A stretch of DNA of 64,000 nucleotides from Clostridia bacterium (GTDB taxonomy: Bacteria; Bacillota; Clostridia; Oscillospirales; Acutalibacteraceae). Positions within the stretch are counted from its first letter, which is position 1, and each line of letters starts with the position of its first letter. Positions 44,704-53,900 of the stretch are shown here, one piece after another. A program made the position numbers and the translations under genes. The stretch spans positions 124,001-188,000 of the forward strand of contig JAKSQP010000001.1 in assembly GCA_024404025.1 (NCBI GenBank). Reading direction: 5' to 3'. The notes beneath the pieces are model-generated. The model was given only the letters and a program-made list of their open reading frames with translations. It searched no databases and was not told the origin of the DNA.

Positions 44704-45392
44704 TATTCATCCTCCTTTGAGAAAAATTCATCGGAAACATCAAGCATGAAAGAATACATCGGCGAGAACGCCTTGAAATTCTTTCTGATTATATCAATTA
44801 TCGTTTCGTCTTTCAGATCCGAAAGCTTATCCGAATAAATTATATAGCCGAAATCCTTGTGATTATAATATTTTTCAAGACCATCGGGGCAGTCCGGCAT
44901 CGGTCTTTTGTATTCTTTTCCGAAAAGAGCCGCCCCCGTTTTTTCGCATTTTTTTGCGCAGCTGAGAAATTCATCTTTCTTTTCCCGAAGATGATTACGG
45001 AAGACCTTGTAAAGCCCCGAATCGTCTCCGAAGAAGCCGACACCCATCGAATAATTTGACGGGGTGACTTCAAACCAGAAGCAGGGATAATTATGCCATT
45101 TGTGCTTATCACGCATAAACATTATCCACATATTTTCTCTGTAAAGCGATTTATCGTGAGTGTATCTTGTGTCACGGCGTATTCTTGAAACCATCTTCCA
45201 GGGGACGGTATTCATAAGAGGGTCAATCGAAAGAAGTTCTTCGCCGATTATTCCGGCAATTTCTCTCATCGGGAGGGTGATTCCCTCTTTGATTTTCTCT
45301 TTGTGCTCCTCATAGAAAGGCTTTGAATCCCTGAATCTGTTTTCCGCAAGCAGAAAAAGAATTTCGGGCTTTATTCCTCTGAATTCGCTCAA
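44703..45392 (-). CDS. DUF2461 family protein
   Basis: The 229-residue protein matches DUF2461 (TIGR02453 type): an N-terminal NRFRDSKPFYEEHKEKIKEG, central RIRRDTRYTHDKSLYRENMW and PCFWFEVTPSNYSMGVGFFG. Its biochemical role is unknown. The start is a TTG that overlaps the stop of the upstream gene (TTGA), and its end overlaps the mutase start, so translation is coupled on both sides. Confidence 0.85.
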   Translation of the reverse strand: MSEFRGIKPEILFLLAENRFRDSKPFYEEHKEKIKEGITLPMREIAGIIGEELLSIDPLMNTVPWKMVSRIRRDTRYTHDKSLYRENMWIMFMRDKHKWHNYPCFWFEVTPSNYSMGVGFFGDDSGLYKVFRNHLREKKDEFLSCAKKCEKTGAALFGKEYKRPMPDCPDGLEKYYNHKDFGYIIYSDKLSDLKDETIIDIIRKNFKAFSPMYSFMLDVSDEFFSKEDE

Positions 45393-46648
45393 AGCAGTCC
45401 CTCCTTGTTAAGCTTATCTGCGGCAAGCATAACCGCAACCTTTGCCGAGGAGAAGTTTATGCCTCCCTGCATCCATACCGCATAGGGCTCACGGAGCGGA
45501 GCATCTGCCGAAAGCTCGATTGATGAGCCCATAATGAATGCACCTGCCGCCATAATGACCTTGCTGTCATATCCCGGCATATCCCACGGCTCAGGCACAA
45601 CAAACGAATCGACCGGAGCGCCGGACTGAATCCCACGGCAGAAATTCACGAGCTTTTCGGGAGTTTCAAGGCAGAGAGCCTGAATTATATCGTGGCGGTT
45701 TTCGCTGCTTGCGGGAGAAACTTTAAAGCCGAGGTCTTCAAAGAGTGCGGCTGAAAATACGGCGGTTTTCAGAGCTTCCGAAACAACTGTCGGAGCGTTG
45801 AAAATGCCCATGAACATATTTCTGTTTTCTCCGAGAGTGCAGCCGACCTCCTTGCCGAGACCGGGAGTTGTTGCACGGTATGAGCAAAGCTCAACGAGGT
45901 CTTTTCTGCCCGCTATATATCCGCCTGTTCTGGCAATTGCGCCGCCCGCATTTTTGATGAGCGAGCCTGCGATTATATCTGCTCCGACCTCTGTCGGCTC
46001 CCGGGTTTCAACAAATTCACCGTAGCAGTTGTCAACCATAATGACTGCATCGCATTTTGACTTGACGAGCCTTGCGATTTCGCCTATTTCGTCAACCGAA
46101 AGCGACGGGCGAAGGCTGTAACCTCTTGAACGCTGAATATAAACCATTTTCGGGTTGATTTCAAGAGCTTTTTCAATTGCTTCAAGGTCCGGCTTTCCGT
46201 TTTTGCCGAGATCGACCTGCGCATATTTAACGCCGAAATCCTTAAGAGAACCCATTCCTTCACCGCTGATTCCGATAACTCCGTGAATCGTGTCATAGGG
46301 AGTGCCGGTTACGCAGAGCATTGTGTCATTCGGACGCAGAATACCGTAAAGAGCAATTGCGAGAGTGTGAGTGCCGCAGGTGAATGAATGGCGGACTATC
46401 GCATCCTCTGCGCCGAAGGCTTCGGCATAGATAGCATCGAGTTTTTCTCTTCCTCTGTCGCCGTAGCCGTAGCCGGTTGTTTCTCCGAAATCCGCTTCGC
46501 AGACATTGTTATGCTGAAATGCGGCAAGGATTTTCTGCTGATTATATTCTTTTATATTTTCAATTGCGGCAAACTGATCTTTTGTTTTTTCAAGAGCAGC
46601 CGCCGAAGCTTTTTTTATTTTGTCGCTGAAAGAAAAGAATTCTTTCAC
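45389..46648 (-). CDS. Methionine-gamma-lyase-like PLP enzyme (COG4100)
   Basis: This PLP-dependent enzyme belongs to the family formerly called aluminium-resistance/cystathionine beta-lyase family (COG4100). Visible are RHSFTCGTHTLAIALYG, VIMVDNCYGEFVE (PLP Asp) and DIIAGSLIKNAGGAIARTGGYIAG with the Schiff-base Lys in SLIKN. I choose the GTG at 46648, giving MKEFFSFSDKIKK (419 residues), because AAGAAGG lies 8 nt upstream and it avoids a 50-bp overlap with malQ; an ATG at 46711 inside malQ is the alternative. It may break down sulfur amino acids, but that is inferred from family names. Confidence 0.85.
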   Translation of the reverse strand: MKEFFSFSDKIKKASAAALEKTKDQFAAIENIKEYNQQKILAAFQHNNVCEADFGETTGYGYGDRGREKLDAIYAEAFGAEDAIVRHSFTCGTHTLAIALYGILRPNDTMLCVTGTPYDTIHGVIGISGEGMGSLKDFGVKYAQVDLGKNGKPDLEAIEKALEINPKMVYIQRSRGYSLRPSLSVDEIGEIARLVKSKCDAVIMVDNCYGEFVETREPTEVGADIIAGSLIKNAGGAIARTGGYIAGRKDLVELCSYRATTPGLGKEVGCTLGENRNMFMGIFNAPTVVSEALKTAVFSAALFEDLGFKVSPASSENRHDIIQALCLETPEKLVNFCRGIQSGAPVDSFVVPEPWDMPGYDSKVIMAAGAFIMGSSIELSADAPLREPYAVWMQGGINFSSAKVAVMLAADKLNKEGLL

Positions 46649-46661
46649 ATTCAAAACCTTC

Positions 46662-48095
46662 TTATCTTTTGTAAATTCTGTTGAGATTCCTGAAGAAATC
46701 GCAGTCGGCATTCAGAAGCTGTTCCTTTGTCACACGGTAGCTCCAGTTGCCGTCGGCAACGCCGGGAGTGTTGATTCTCGTGTCGGAGCCGAACATCAGG
46801 AAATCCTGAATGGGAATGATCGCAAGATCGCTGACCGATGCGAAAACCGTTCTTAAAAGCAAGGGAGAAGCGTTTCCCCAGTCGCCGCCGCCGAAGCCGC
46901 AATATTCGAGCATTCTGTTTCTCACGGCATCGCTGCTTTCCCAGAGATAGCCGAAAAGAGTGTTGTTATCATGAGTGCCGGAATATGCGATTGAATTCTT
47001 TATATAGTTATGCGGCAGATGGATGCTGTCGCCGTCATCAAGAAAACCGAATTGGAATATTCTCATTCCGGGGAAGCCGCTTTCTCTGACAAGCTCACGG
47101 ACTTCATCGGTTATGTCGCCGAGGTCTTCTGCAATGATGAGTTTATCATCGTGGCCCTTTTTGATTGCATTGACGAAATCAATTCCGGGTCCCTTTATCC
47201 ATTTTCCGTTTTTGGCGGTTGTTTCGGTTGCTTCAACCGACCAATATGCCTCAATTGCACGAAAATGGTCAATGCGAACGCCATCAAACATTTCAAGAGT
47301 ATGGTCAATTCTCTCTTTCCACCAGCCGAAGCCTGTTTCACGGAGCTTTTTCCAATTATAAAGAGGATTGCCCCAAAGCTGACCGTCTTCTGCAAAATAA
47401 TCGGGCGGAACACCCGCAACAGACGAAGGATAGCCTTTTTCATCAACTTCAAAAAGCTCTCTGTTTTCCCAAACATCGCAGCTGTCATCGGCAACATAAA
47501 TGGGTATGTCGCCTATGATGCTGACTCCCTTTGAATTTGCATATTTTTTGATTTCAGCCCATTGAGTGAAAAATTCATATTGAGCGAACTTCCAGGCATC
47601 AAAAGTTTCGGGATCCGTTATTTCGTTTATCGTCCATTCCTGCCACGGTTTGCCGCCGTTTTCACTTCTCAATGTCATGAAGCGGCAGAATGCTTCAAGC
47701 CTCGGATGATTTTCAATGAATGAATTGATTTCGCCTCTGTCGGCAACGTTTTCGGAGGCTTTTTTCAGAAGCGCAAACCTCTCTTTGCCGAGCCTTTTGA
47801 ATTCGCAGGAATAAGGCGTTTCCTGCTTTGCGTTTTCAAGGTCCGCTTTTGAAAGAAGACCTTTCTTATAAAGCTTTTCGGGGTCAATGAAAAACGGATT
47901 GCCGCCGAAAGCCGAAAAAGATTTATAAGGTGAATTATATTCATCGGTCACGGTGAACGGCAGAACCTGCCACACATGGAAACCGTTGTCAACGATAAAA
48001 TCTATGAATTCCTTTGCATTCTTTCCGAAATTGCCGATTGAATAATCGCCGTAAAGGGAAGAAATGTGCATCAGGATTCCGCTTTGCCTTTTCAT
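46662..48095 (-). CDS. malQ: 4-alpha-glucanotransferase
   Basis: MalQ (GH77) transfers alpha-1,4-glucan chains in maltodextrin and glycogen metabolism. The 477-residue protein has the GH77 blocks SGILMHISSLYGDYSIG, GDIPIYVADDSCDVW, FDGVRIDHFRAIEAYW (catalytic Asp nucleophile), IIAEDLGDIT (acid/base Glu) and YSGTHDNNTLFGYL. It is at the short end of the family. It begins the minus-strand operon that continues with the PLP enzyme, DUF2461 and the mutase. A GAAAGG site precedes the ATG. Confidence 0.95.
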   Translation of the reverse strand: MKRQSGILMHISSLYGDYSIGNFGKNAKEFIDFIVDNGFHVWQVLPFTVTDEYNSPYKSFSAFGGNPFFIDPEKLYKKGLLSKADLENAKQETPYSCEFKRLGKERFALLKKASENVADRGEINSFIENHPRLEAFCRFMTLRSENGGKPWQEWTINEITDPETFDAWKFAQYEFFTQWAEIKKYANSKGVSIIGDIPIYVADDSCDVWENRELFEVDEKGYPSSVAGVPPDYFAEDGQLWGNPLYNWKKLRETGFGWWKERIDHTLEMFDGVRIDHFRAIEAYWSVEATETTAKNGKWIKGPGIDFVNAIKKGHDDKLIIAEDLGDITDEVRELVRESGFPGMRIFQFGFLDDGDSIHLPHNYIKNSIAYSGTHDNNTLFGYLWESSDAVRNRMLEYCGFGGGDWGNASPLLLRTVFASVSDLAIIPIQDFLMFGSDTRINTPGVADGNWSYRVTKEQLLNADCDFFRNLNRIYKR

Positions 48096-48275
48096 AATCT
48101 GTACCTTTCATAATGTAATCAAGTAAGTATAACATAATAAAGAGTAAAAATAAAGTAATTTTTAAAAAAACTTGATATTTTTGAAAAACTATATTAAAAT
48201 AAAAATGAAAACAGAACAATGCAAAAAAGTCAACGAATTTCAAGGCTTTGTCACGCTGCATTATTTGATCGAATC

Positions 48276-48301
48276 TGTAAAGCGTTAAAGCTTTACTCAA
48301 G
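48276..48301. promoter_or_regulatory. GTAAAG-N8-CTTTAC palindrome, copy 1
   Basis: GTAAAG (48277-48282) and CTTTAC (48291-48296) flank 8 bp, followed by TCAAG. It lies in the 370-bp gap between malQ and the cysteine-cluster gene, which otherwise holds no supported gene. It could be an operator or a small hairpin. Confidence 0.4.
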
Positions 48302-48420
48302 TGAAATTATTGTAAAATCGGTGGTGGAAAATTGCGGAAATCCGCATATAAATCGTTGATAATAAAGGAAATTGCTGATTCTGATACCTGGTTATTAAAT
48401 AATCGAAAAGTTTGTGCATT

Positions 48421-48443
48421 TGTAAAGCTTATATACTTTACTT
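48421..48443. promoter_or_regulatory. GTAAAG-N8-CTTTAC palindrome, copy 2
   Basis: This is the same 6-8-6 architecture (48422-48427, 48436-48441), 25 bp before the ATG of the cysteine-cluster gene. The spacing suits a repressor site over the promoter or leader. Confidence 0.45.
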
Positions 48444-48466
48444 AATGCGAGAACGGAAGTGAAACA

Positions 48467-48988
48467 ATGAACGGAAAACCATCAAAAGAATTGCTGAAAG
48501 CCTATGAAATTTTATATCACGAAACGCCGCTCGGCTTCTATAACTGCGGCAGATTGTGCGACGGTCTCTGCTGCCGGGGCGACGAAAGCGGAATGTGGCT
48601 TTTCCCCGGAGAAGAAGAGCTGATGAAGGATAAAGAAGGATTTGAAATCTGCGAAACGCAGGGCAATTACGGCTATCCGATGGTTATCTGTTCCGGCGAA
48701 TGCGACAGAAGGATCAGACCTCTTGCCTGCCGCATTTTTCCGCTTTTTCCTATGGTGACGGAAGAAAACGGAGAGCCTGAAATTCGCATAGTCATAGATC
48801 CGAGGGCTGGAATGTGTCCTCTTTCAAGCGGCAAAAGGCAGTTTGATACCGGATTCGTCAAAGCGCTTCGCAGGGCGGCTCAATGTATGGTGCGTGACCC
48901 GGAATTGTATGAATATCTGAAGAATGTAACGCAGGAGCTTGAAGAAATCGTCAGGCTGAAAAAAATGCTTGCAGGTTCGGATTTTTGA
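48467..48988 (+). CDS. Cysteine-cluster protein (YkgJ-like)
   Basis: The 173-residue protein is rich in Cys near its N-terminal half: YNCGRLCDGLCC (four Cys within 10 residues), CSGECD, LACRIFPLFP and MCPLSS. This is the pattern of zinc- or iron-chelating Fe-S oxidoreductase-like (YkgJ) proteins. The function is unknown. A GTAAAG-N8-CTTTAC palindrome lies 25 bp upstream. The ribosome site is GGAAG, 9 nt before the ATG. Confidence 0.7.
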   Translation: MNGKPSKELLKAYEILYHETPLGFYNCGRLCDGLCCRGDESGMWLFPGEEELMKDKEGFEICETQGNYGYPMVICSGECDRRIRPLACRIFPLFPMVTEENGEPEIRIVIDPRAGMCPLSSGKRQFDTGFVKALRRAAQCMVRDPELYEYLKNVTQELEEIVRLKKMLAGSDF

Positions 48989-49089
48989 TACCTTGCTGCT
49001 CAAAATTGTAAATTTTCTTTCATTAATATTGACTTTTATTTATATTGATGTAACATATTATATATAATGATTTGCGGAGGTAACGGATC

Positions 49090-49581
49090 ATGAAAAAAAT
49101 AGCTGCAATATTTCTTCTTTGCGCAGTTGCCGTTTCTTTTTCAGCCTGCCATTCCAAAAAAGATATGACGGAAGAGGAATACAGTAAATATGTTTCCGCA
49201 GAAGAATCCAAGAGAGCGGCTGAATCTCAGGAAGCCGAAGCAAAGGTTTCCGAGGGATTGGCGGAAGTTTCGGATGATGTGGGCAAAACAATAAAAGGCA
49301 AAAAGCTTGTTCTTTACAGAGACAATTCACATACCAAGCAATACAGAGTTATTATGATGGATAAAGACGGCAACGGCGATTATATGTTAAATTATTATTT
49401 TGCTCCGAACAGGGATGCTTATAATGCGCTTATCCAGTCCGGCAAGGAGGATAAGAATATATATAAAAAAGATGCCGCAAGCAGGATGGTTGTATTCAAG
49501 ACAGAGGGCGTTGTAAAGGAGTCATTCAAGGAATATTATGACGGATATAAGTCCGTTGGTGGATGGCAGATAGTTGAATAA
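49090..49581 (+). CDS. Small secreted lipoprotein of unknown function
   Basis: The 163-residue protein starts MKKIAAIFLLCAVAVSFSAC, a lipoprotein signal peptide with the lipobox SFSA-C, so Cys20 should carry the lipid. A Glu/Lys/Ala-rich probable coiled coil follows (about 25-65), then a globular C-terminal part (LVLYRDNSHTKQYRVIMMDKDGNGDYML). I do not recognise a family. A GCGGAGG site lies 9 nt before the ATG, and a terminator follows directly. Confidence 0.8.
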   Translation: MKKIAAIFLLCAVAVSFSACHSKKDMTEEEYSKYVSAEESKRAAESQEAEAKVSEGLAEVSDDVGKTIKGKKLVLYRDNSHTKQYRVIMMDKDGNGDYMLNYYFAPNRDAYNALIQSGKEDKNIYKKDAASRMVVFKTEGVVKESFKEYYDGYKSVGGWQIVE

Positions 49582-49586
49582 TTTAA

Positions 49587-49614
49587 CCCCACCGCAGCAG
49601 CGGTGGGATTTTTT
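49587..49614 (+). terminator. Terminator after the lipoprotein gene
   Basis: A 9-bp stem, CCCCACCGC with GCGGTGGGA, with loop AGCA is followed by six T. It is 6 bp after the stop codon and just before the next gene, which may need its own promoter or read-through. Confidence 0.85.
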
Positions 49615-49630
49615 AGAAAGTGAATGTATT

Positions 49631-50257
49631 ATGGATAAGTATAAATATATAATCTGGGATTGGAACGGAACGCTGCTTGATGACATCAGCGCTTCGCTCC
49701 GGAGCGTCAACGATATGCTTGAAAAAAGGGGAATGGCGCCGATCGACAAGGTCAGATACCGTGACTGCGTCGGAGTGCCGATAAGAGTGTTTTATGATAA
49801 GGTTTTCGATATGAGCAGAGAAGACTATAATGTAATAATAAAAGAATATAATGAAGGCTATCTGAATCATCTGCCGGAATGCAGCCTTTCGGACGGCGCA
49901 GAAGAACTGCTTGAAAGGTTTGCGCAGGAAAGAAAAAAGCAGGTCATCGTTTCCTCATCGAACAATGACCAGCTTATGAAAAATGTTGAAAAATATGGCG
50001 TTATGCAATGGTTTGATTCAGTTCTCGGAGCCGCAGACTATATGGCGGATTCCAAAATCGACCGGGCTGTGAGCTATCTGAAAGCACATAATGCGGGTGA
50101 AAATGAGGTGCTTGTTATCGGAGACCTGGCACACGATGCAATGCTGGCAAAAGAGATAAACGCTGATTGCATTCTGCTTTCGACGGGCCACGAGAAGCCC
50201 GAAAGGCTTGCCTCATCCGGAGCGAGAATTGTTGATTCTCTTCGAGAAATTATATGA
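49631..50257 (+). CDS. HAD hydrolase, phosphoglycolate-phosphatase-like
   Basis: The 208-residue HAD-IA protein starts MDKYKYIIWDWNGTLLDD (motif I DxDxT variant DWNGT), has motif II VIVSSSNNDQ, a Lys motif in DSKIDRAV and motif IV VLVIGDLAHDAMLAKEI. An earlier in-frame ATG at 49574 lies in the preceding terminator, so the ATG at 49631 is chosen. Gph-type enzymes remove phosphate from 2-phosphoglycolate or sugar phosphates; the substrate is not certain. Confidence 0.85.
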   Translation: MDKYKYIIWDWNGTLLDDISASLRSVNDMLEKRGMAPIDKVRYRDCVGVPIRVFYDKVFDMSREDYNVIIKEYNEGYLNHLPECSLSDGAEELLERFAQERKKQVIVSSSNNDQLMKNVEKYGVMQWFDSVLGAADYMADSKIDRAVSYLKAHNAGENEVLVIGDLAHDAMLAKEINADCILLSTGHEKPERLASSGARIVDSLREII

Positions 50258-50287
50258 ATCTTTTTATTCACACGAAAAATCACGCTC

Positions 50288-50421
50288 CGTAGGGTAAGCG
50301 TTTATGCTTGCCGTTTTCCCACAAAATCAATTGTAAAATTCGACCCGGCACGGATAAATCCGTGCCCTACGGAATGATGTTTTCCGTTGTTCACAGTAGA
50401 GCAAGCATTCATGCTTGCTGT
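50288..50421. repeat. REP-like composite repeat
   Basis: It contains a GTAGGGTAAGC...GCTTGCC palindrome, spacer ACAAAATCAATTGTAAAATT, the exact palindrome GGCACGGATAAATCCGTGCC followed by CTACGG, and a half-element GCAAGCATTCATGCTTGC. It is the same family as at 6.4, 8.6 and 56.1 kb. Confidence 0.88.
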
Positions 50422-50926
50422 GAAAGCGTTAACTGCCTGCTTGCCGGAAATGGGCTGCGATTTTCAAGTGAGCGGCAGCACGGCGTATCCTGCAATGCGG
50501 AATAAAAAACGGGATACATAGCAATCAAAGTATGTATTCACATAGAAAAAATCAATAAAATGCTTCGAATTTGTCTTATTTTTCTATTATGAAAATTAGA
50601 CGGATTTTTTTTGTCCGGAAACAAAATTTGTTAACAAACAGTTCACAAACAAACAAAATAGCGCAAAAATGTATTGTGAAATTGCCGCAAATATGGTTGA
50701 AATACGGCAAAAACAGCGCTTGTTAATAAAATGTTCATAAAATATTTACTGTTTATTAATCGACCTGCACCGAAGGTGCAACAAAAGATATATAAATTAA
50801 TAAATGTAATTATGGGGAAAAGTATATCTTCTCCGTTTGAAGCCTTGAAAAGCTTCAAGAAACAGTAAATTAAAGCTGCGCATGCGGCTTAAGTCTTTCT
50901 TGTTAACACTTATGGAGGTGCAAACT
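50422..50926 (+). other. Long AT-rich upstream region of the dockerin gene, no gene seen
   Basis: These roughly 500 bp hold no supported coding frame. I see repeated GTTAACA/GTTCACA/TTCATAA words (50628-50745) and two small hairpins: GCACC-GAA-GGTGC (50768-50780) and GAAGC-CTTGAAAA-GCTTC (50840-50857). It probably contains the promoter and a long 5' leader of the following gene. Confidence 0.5.
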
Positions 50927-53900
50927 ATGAAAAAGGCAAAAAGACTTCTTGCAATCATTCTTGCCGTAATCATGATTGCGAGCGCATCGTGCCTTCCCGT
51001 TTATGCCCGTAAAGGCGGCGCAGGAAGCTCGAGTGACTACAGAATTTACGGTAACAACAGTGTAGGTAAGTATTTCTTCACTGCAGAGCAGGGCGCAACT
51101 TATGTCCTTGACCTGCTTGATAACATGCTTGCCGAAGCAAATCTTATTCTTCCGCTTGATGATGATATAACGGTTGACGGGCAGAAAGGACTTCTTCCTC
51201 ACGCCGTTACTCCTCTCGTTAATATCAGAAGCGGCAAAAATTACAAAGACTATGGCGAAGATGGTATTCTTTATCTCACCAGCATTGATAACTGCATCCT
51301 TGAACTTGAGCAGGCTCTTTCGCTTCTTGACTCAGCCGCAGCTGTTGATATTCTGAGCCCGCTGCTCGGCGACATCACAAAGCTTCTCGGCACCCATGAA
51401 TATCTTTCAACCCAGAAGCGCAGAGGTACCGCTCCTCTTTATCAGAACGGTGTTGACGATATAGAGGTTCTCTTCAATGTTATCAACTGGCTTTATTCTC
51501 TCAAACCCTATCTTGTTGATTTCGTTAAAGGTGAGTTCTCGCTTGGTGCAATTCTTGAAGATCTCGTTCTCGACGATGATATTATGAAGATCGTCAGAGA
51601 CCTTCCCGGTTTCCTTAAGGACACTATCTATTCCGCTCTTGTTGATGATTCGGTTGATACGATTCCCAGCGGAATGACGGTTGATGCCGCTCTCCAGAAG
51701 GTTGCCGACTGGGCTCTTATTACCGGCACGGGCGTTACTCCCGAAACCGGCGCAAACTCGATCCTCGGCGAAAATATGGAAGCTTTCCTTCCCGCTATTG
51801 CAAATCAGCCCGGTCAGGCTGCAATTGATGCAAGAGCAATTCAGGCAGACCGTGACGGCGACGGCGTTCCCGAAGCACACACAATGAGTTTCTATCAGCT
51901 CTTCAGCAATGCGATCCAGGCTCTTCTGAGCGGAATGCTCAAAGACCTTCTCACCGATGTTCTTTATGATGCTCTCGATGTTGATCCTTCGGTCAACGAC
52001 GGTAAGGGCGATCCCGCACTTATGAGCGATGTTATGTTTAACACCATCGTCGGCGCTGTTGAAGGCCTCTGCGTTCAGAACGGCGCTCCTCCGGTTGAAT
52101 ATACCGATGACGCCATGACCTATCCCGTTCCCAAAATCAATTGCCTTCTCGATTGGTTCTTCATGCCGAACGGCGGTCTTGCAACTCTTATCAGATTTGA
52201 CTATTACGGCGTTCATGTAACGGATAACTTTATGTCTCTTCTCAACGATATTGCGCGCCTTGCTCCCGGCCTTCTCGGCGGACTTCTTGAGATGGAGCTT
52301 CCCGAATCAATAGTTTATTCGTCTGATGAACTCAATGCAATTAAATATGTTAACAGCAGTTATCAGATCTGCGATAAGGATGATCCCGATGTTATAAGCG
52401 AAGCATTCCTTTCGTATGAGAAAGACGAAAACGGCAAGCAGTATCAGCTCTATGTTTCGGAATTCAAGGTTGAAAACGATGTAAGAGTTCCGAAATCATA
52501 CGGATATGTAGGCTCCGGCTCTCCTGTTAACATAACGGATGCCTCCAGAGCAGACTACATCAACCCCACCTTCATCAGAAGTGATTTCGTTATCCCGACC
52601 TCAAAGGTATGGGCATCCCTTCTTAAGGTTCTTCTTAATGATTTCATTGAAGGCTGCTATTTCCCCGAATGGGCAGATTCAATTTCATCGGCAGGCGCTT
52701 ATGCTCTTGCTTCAATGGCAGCAACGATTCTTCCCGAAGAAAACTTCATCGAAAGACTTGACAGATATCATTATGAGGTTGAGCTCGGCCAGACCTATCA
52801 GTTCAAGAATCCCGATAAGGCATACGATGCAATTCCTTATGAAATAGTTAAGGCAGACCCGACGGGAAAGACTCCCGATGTTGTTATCCCCAAGGCAGCT
52901 CTTGATATCGGCGCTGCAATCGGTGCTTTCTATCTTAACGGTGTGTTTGACTTCAAGGGCCAGAATCTTACGGTTCACGGCACAACTCTTGAGCAGTTCG
53001 CAGTTGAATTCCTTATGTGGGGCTTCTACACATATCTTCCCATGCTTGCCGGCCAGAGAGATGCAAACACAGGTCTTTATTCAGGCGGTCCGTTCTCAAA
53101 CGAGGTCAATGCTGTTATCAATGCCTGCTATTCAGACCCGAAGAACAACATTCTTAAGGCAAATCCCAATTTCGACAGCATTTACGGCTGCGTTGATGCG
53201 ATCCTCTTCGGAGTCATTCCCGCAGACTGGCTTCCCGCTCGATTTGCAAGCTTCTACGGCTTCCTTAACGGATGGCTTCTGAATGCAATAACGGATATTG
53301 ATATTCAGCAGATCCTCTCTCTCCTTTCGGTCAACGACGAAGGCGAGCTCAACAATTCCGTTGCAAAGGTCGTTATTAACCTTGTTGCCCGTGTTCTCGG
53401 ATTGGTATTCGCAGGAACTCCGATCCTCCAGACAGACGGTACATCCTCGCTCTTCTCAACAAATCCGACTTGTATTGACAGCTTTGATGAGCTTCTTTCA
53501 AAGAATTCGCTTGCAGCTCTTGTAAACAATCTTTTAGAAGCACTTCAAAACAAGGGCAGAACTCTTTGCGTAACGGTTTTCCCGCTTCTTCTTTCGGCTA
53601 AATTCGTTCCGCCTTATGATGAAGCACTTTTCGGCACAGATCTCACAAGCTATAAGATCGCTGACCTTCAGGCTTATATTGATGACCTTGATAAGGATGT
53701 TAACGGTGTTAAGCAGTCCGGCGCAATCCGCTTTGAAAAGAAGAAGACTGCCGAATCGGCAGCAGAAACTCTCGGCACAACAGTAACCGAAATTCCTTTT
53801 AATTCCGGCTTGTTTGAATACGAGGTTGTTTTCCCCGATCATTATGCTACAGAAAAGGAAGCAAACCTTGCCGCAAGATATTTTGACGGCGGTTACGCAA

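Noticed and set aside
46646..46711. ATG at 46711 as start of the PLP enzyme
   Set aside because: It would overlap malQ by 50 bp; the GTG at 46648 has a well-spaced AAGAAGG site and gives the family-like N-terminus.
48205..48288. 27-codon plus-strand frame starting MKTEQCKKVN
   Set aside because: No ribosome site and no recognisable feature.
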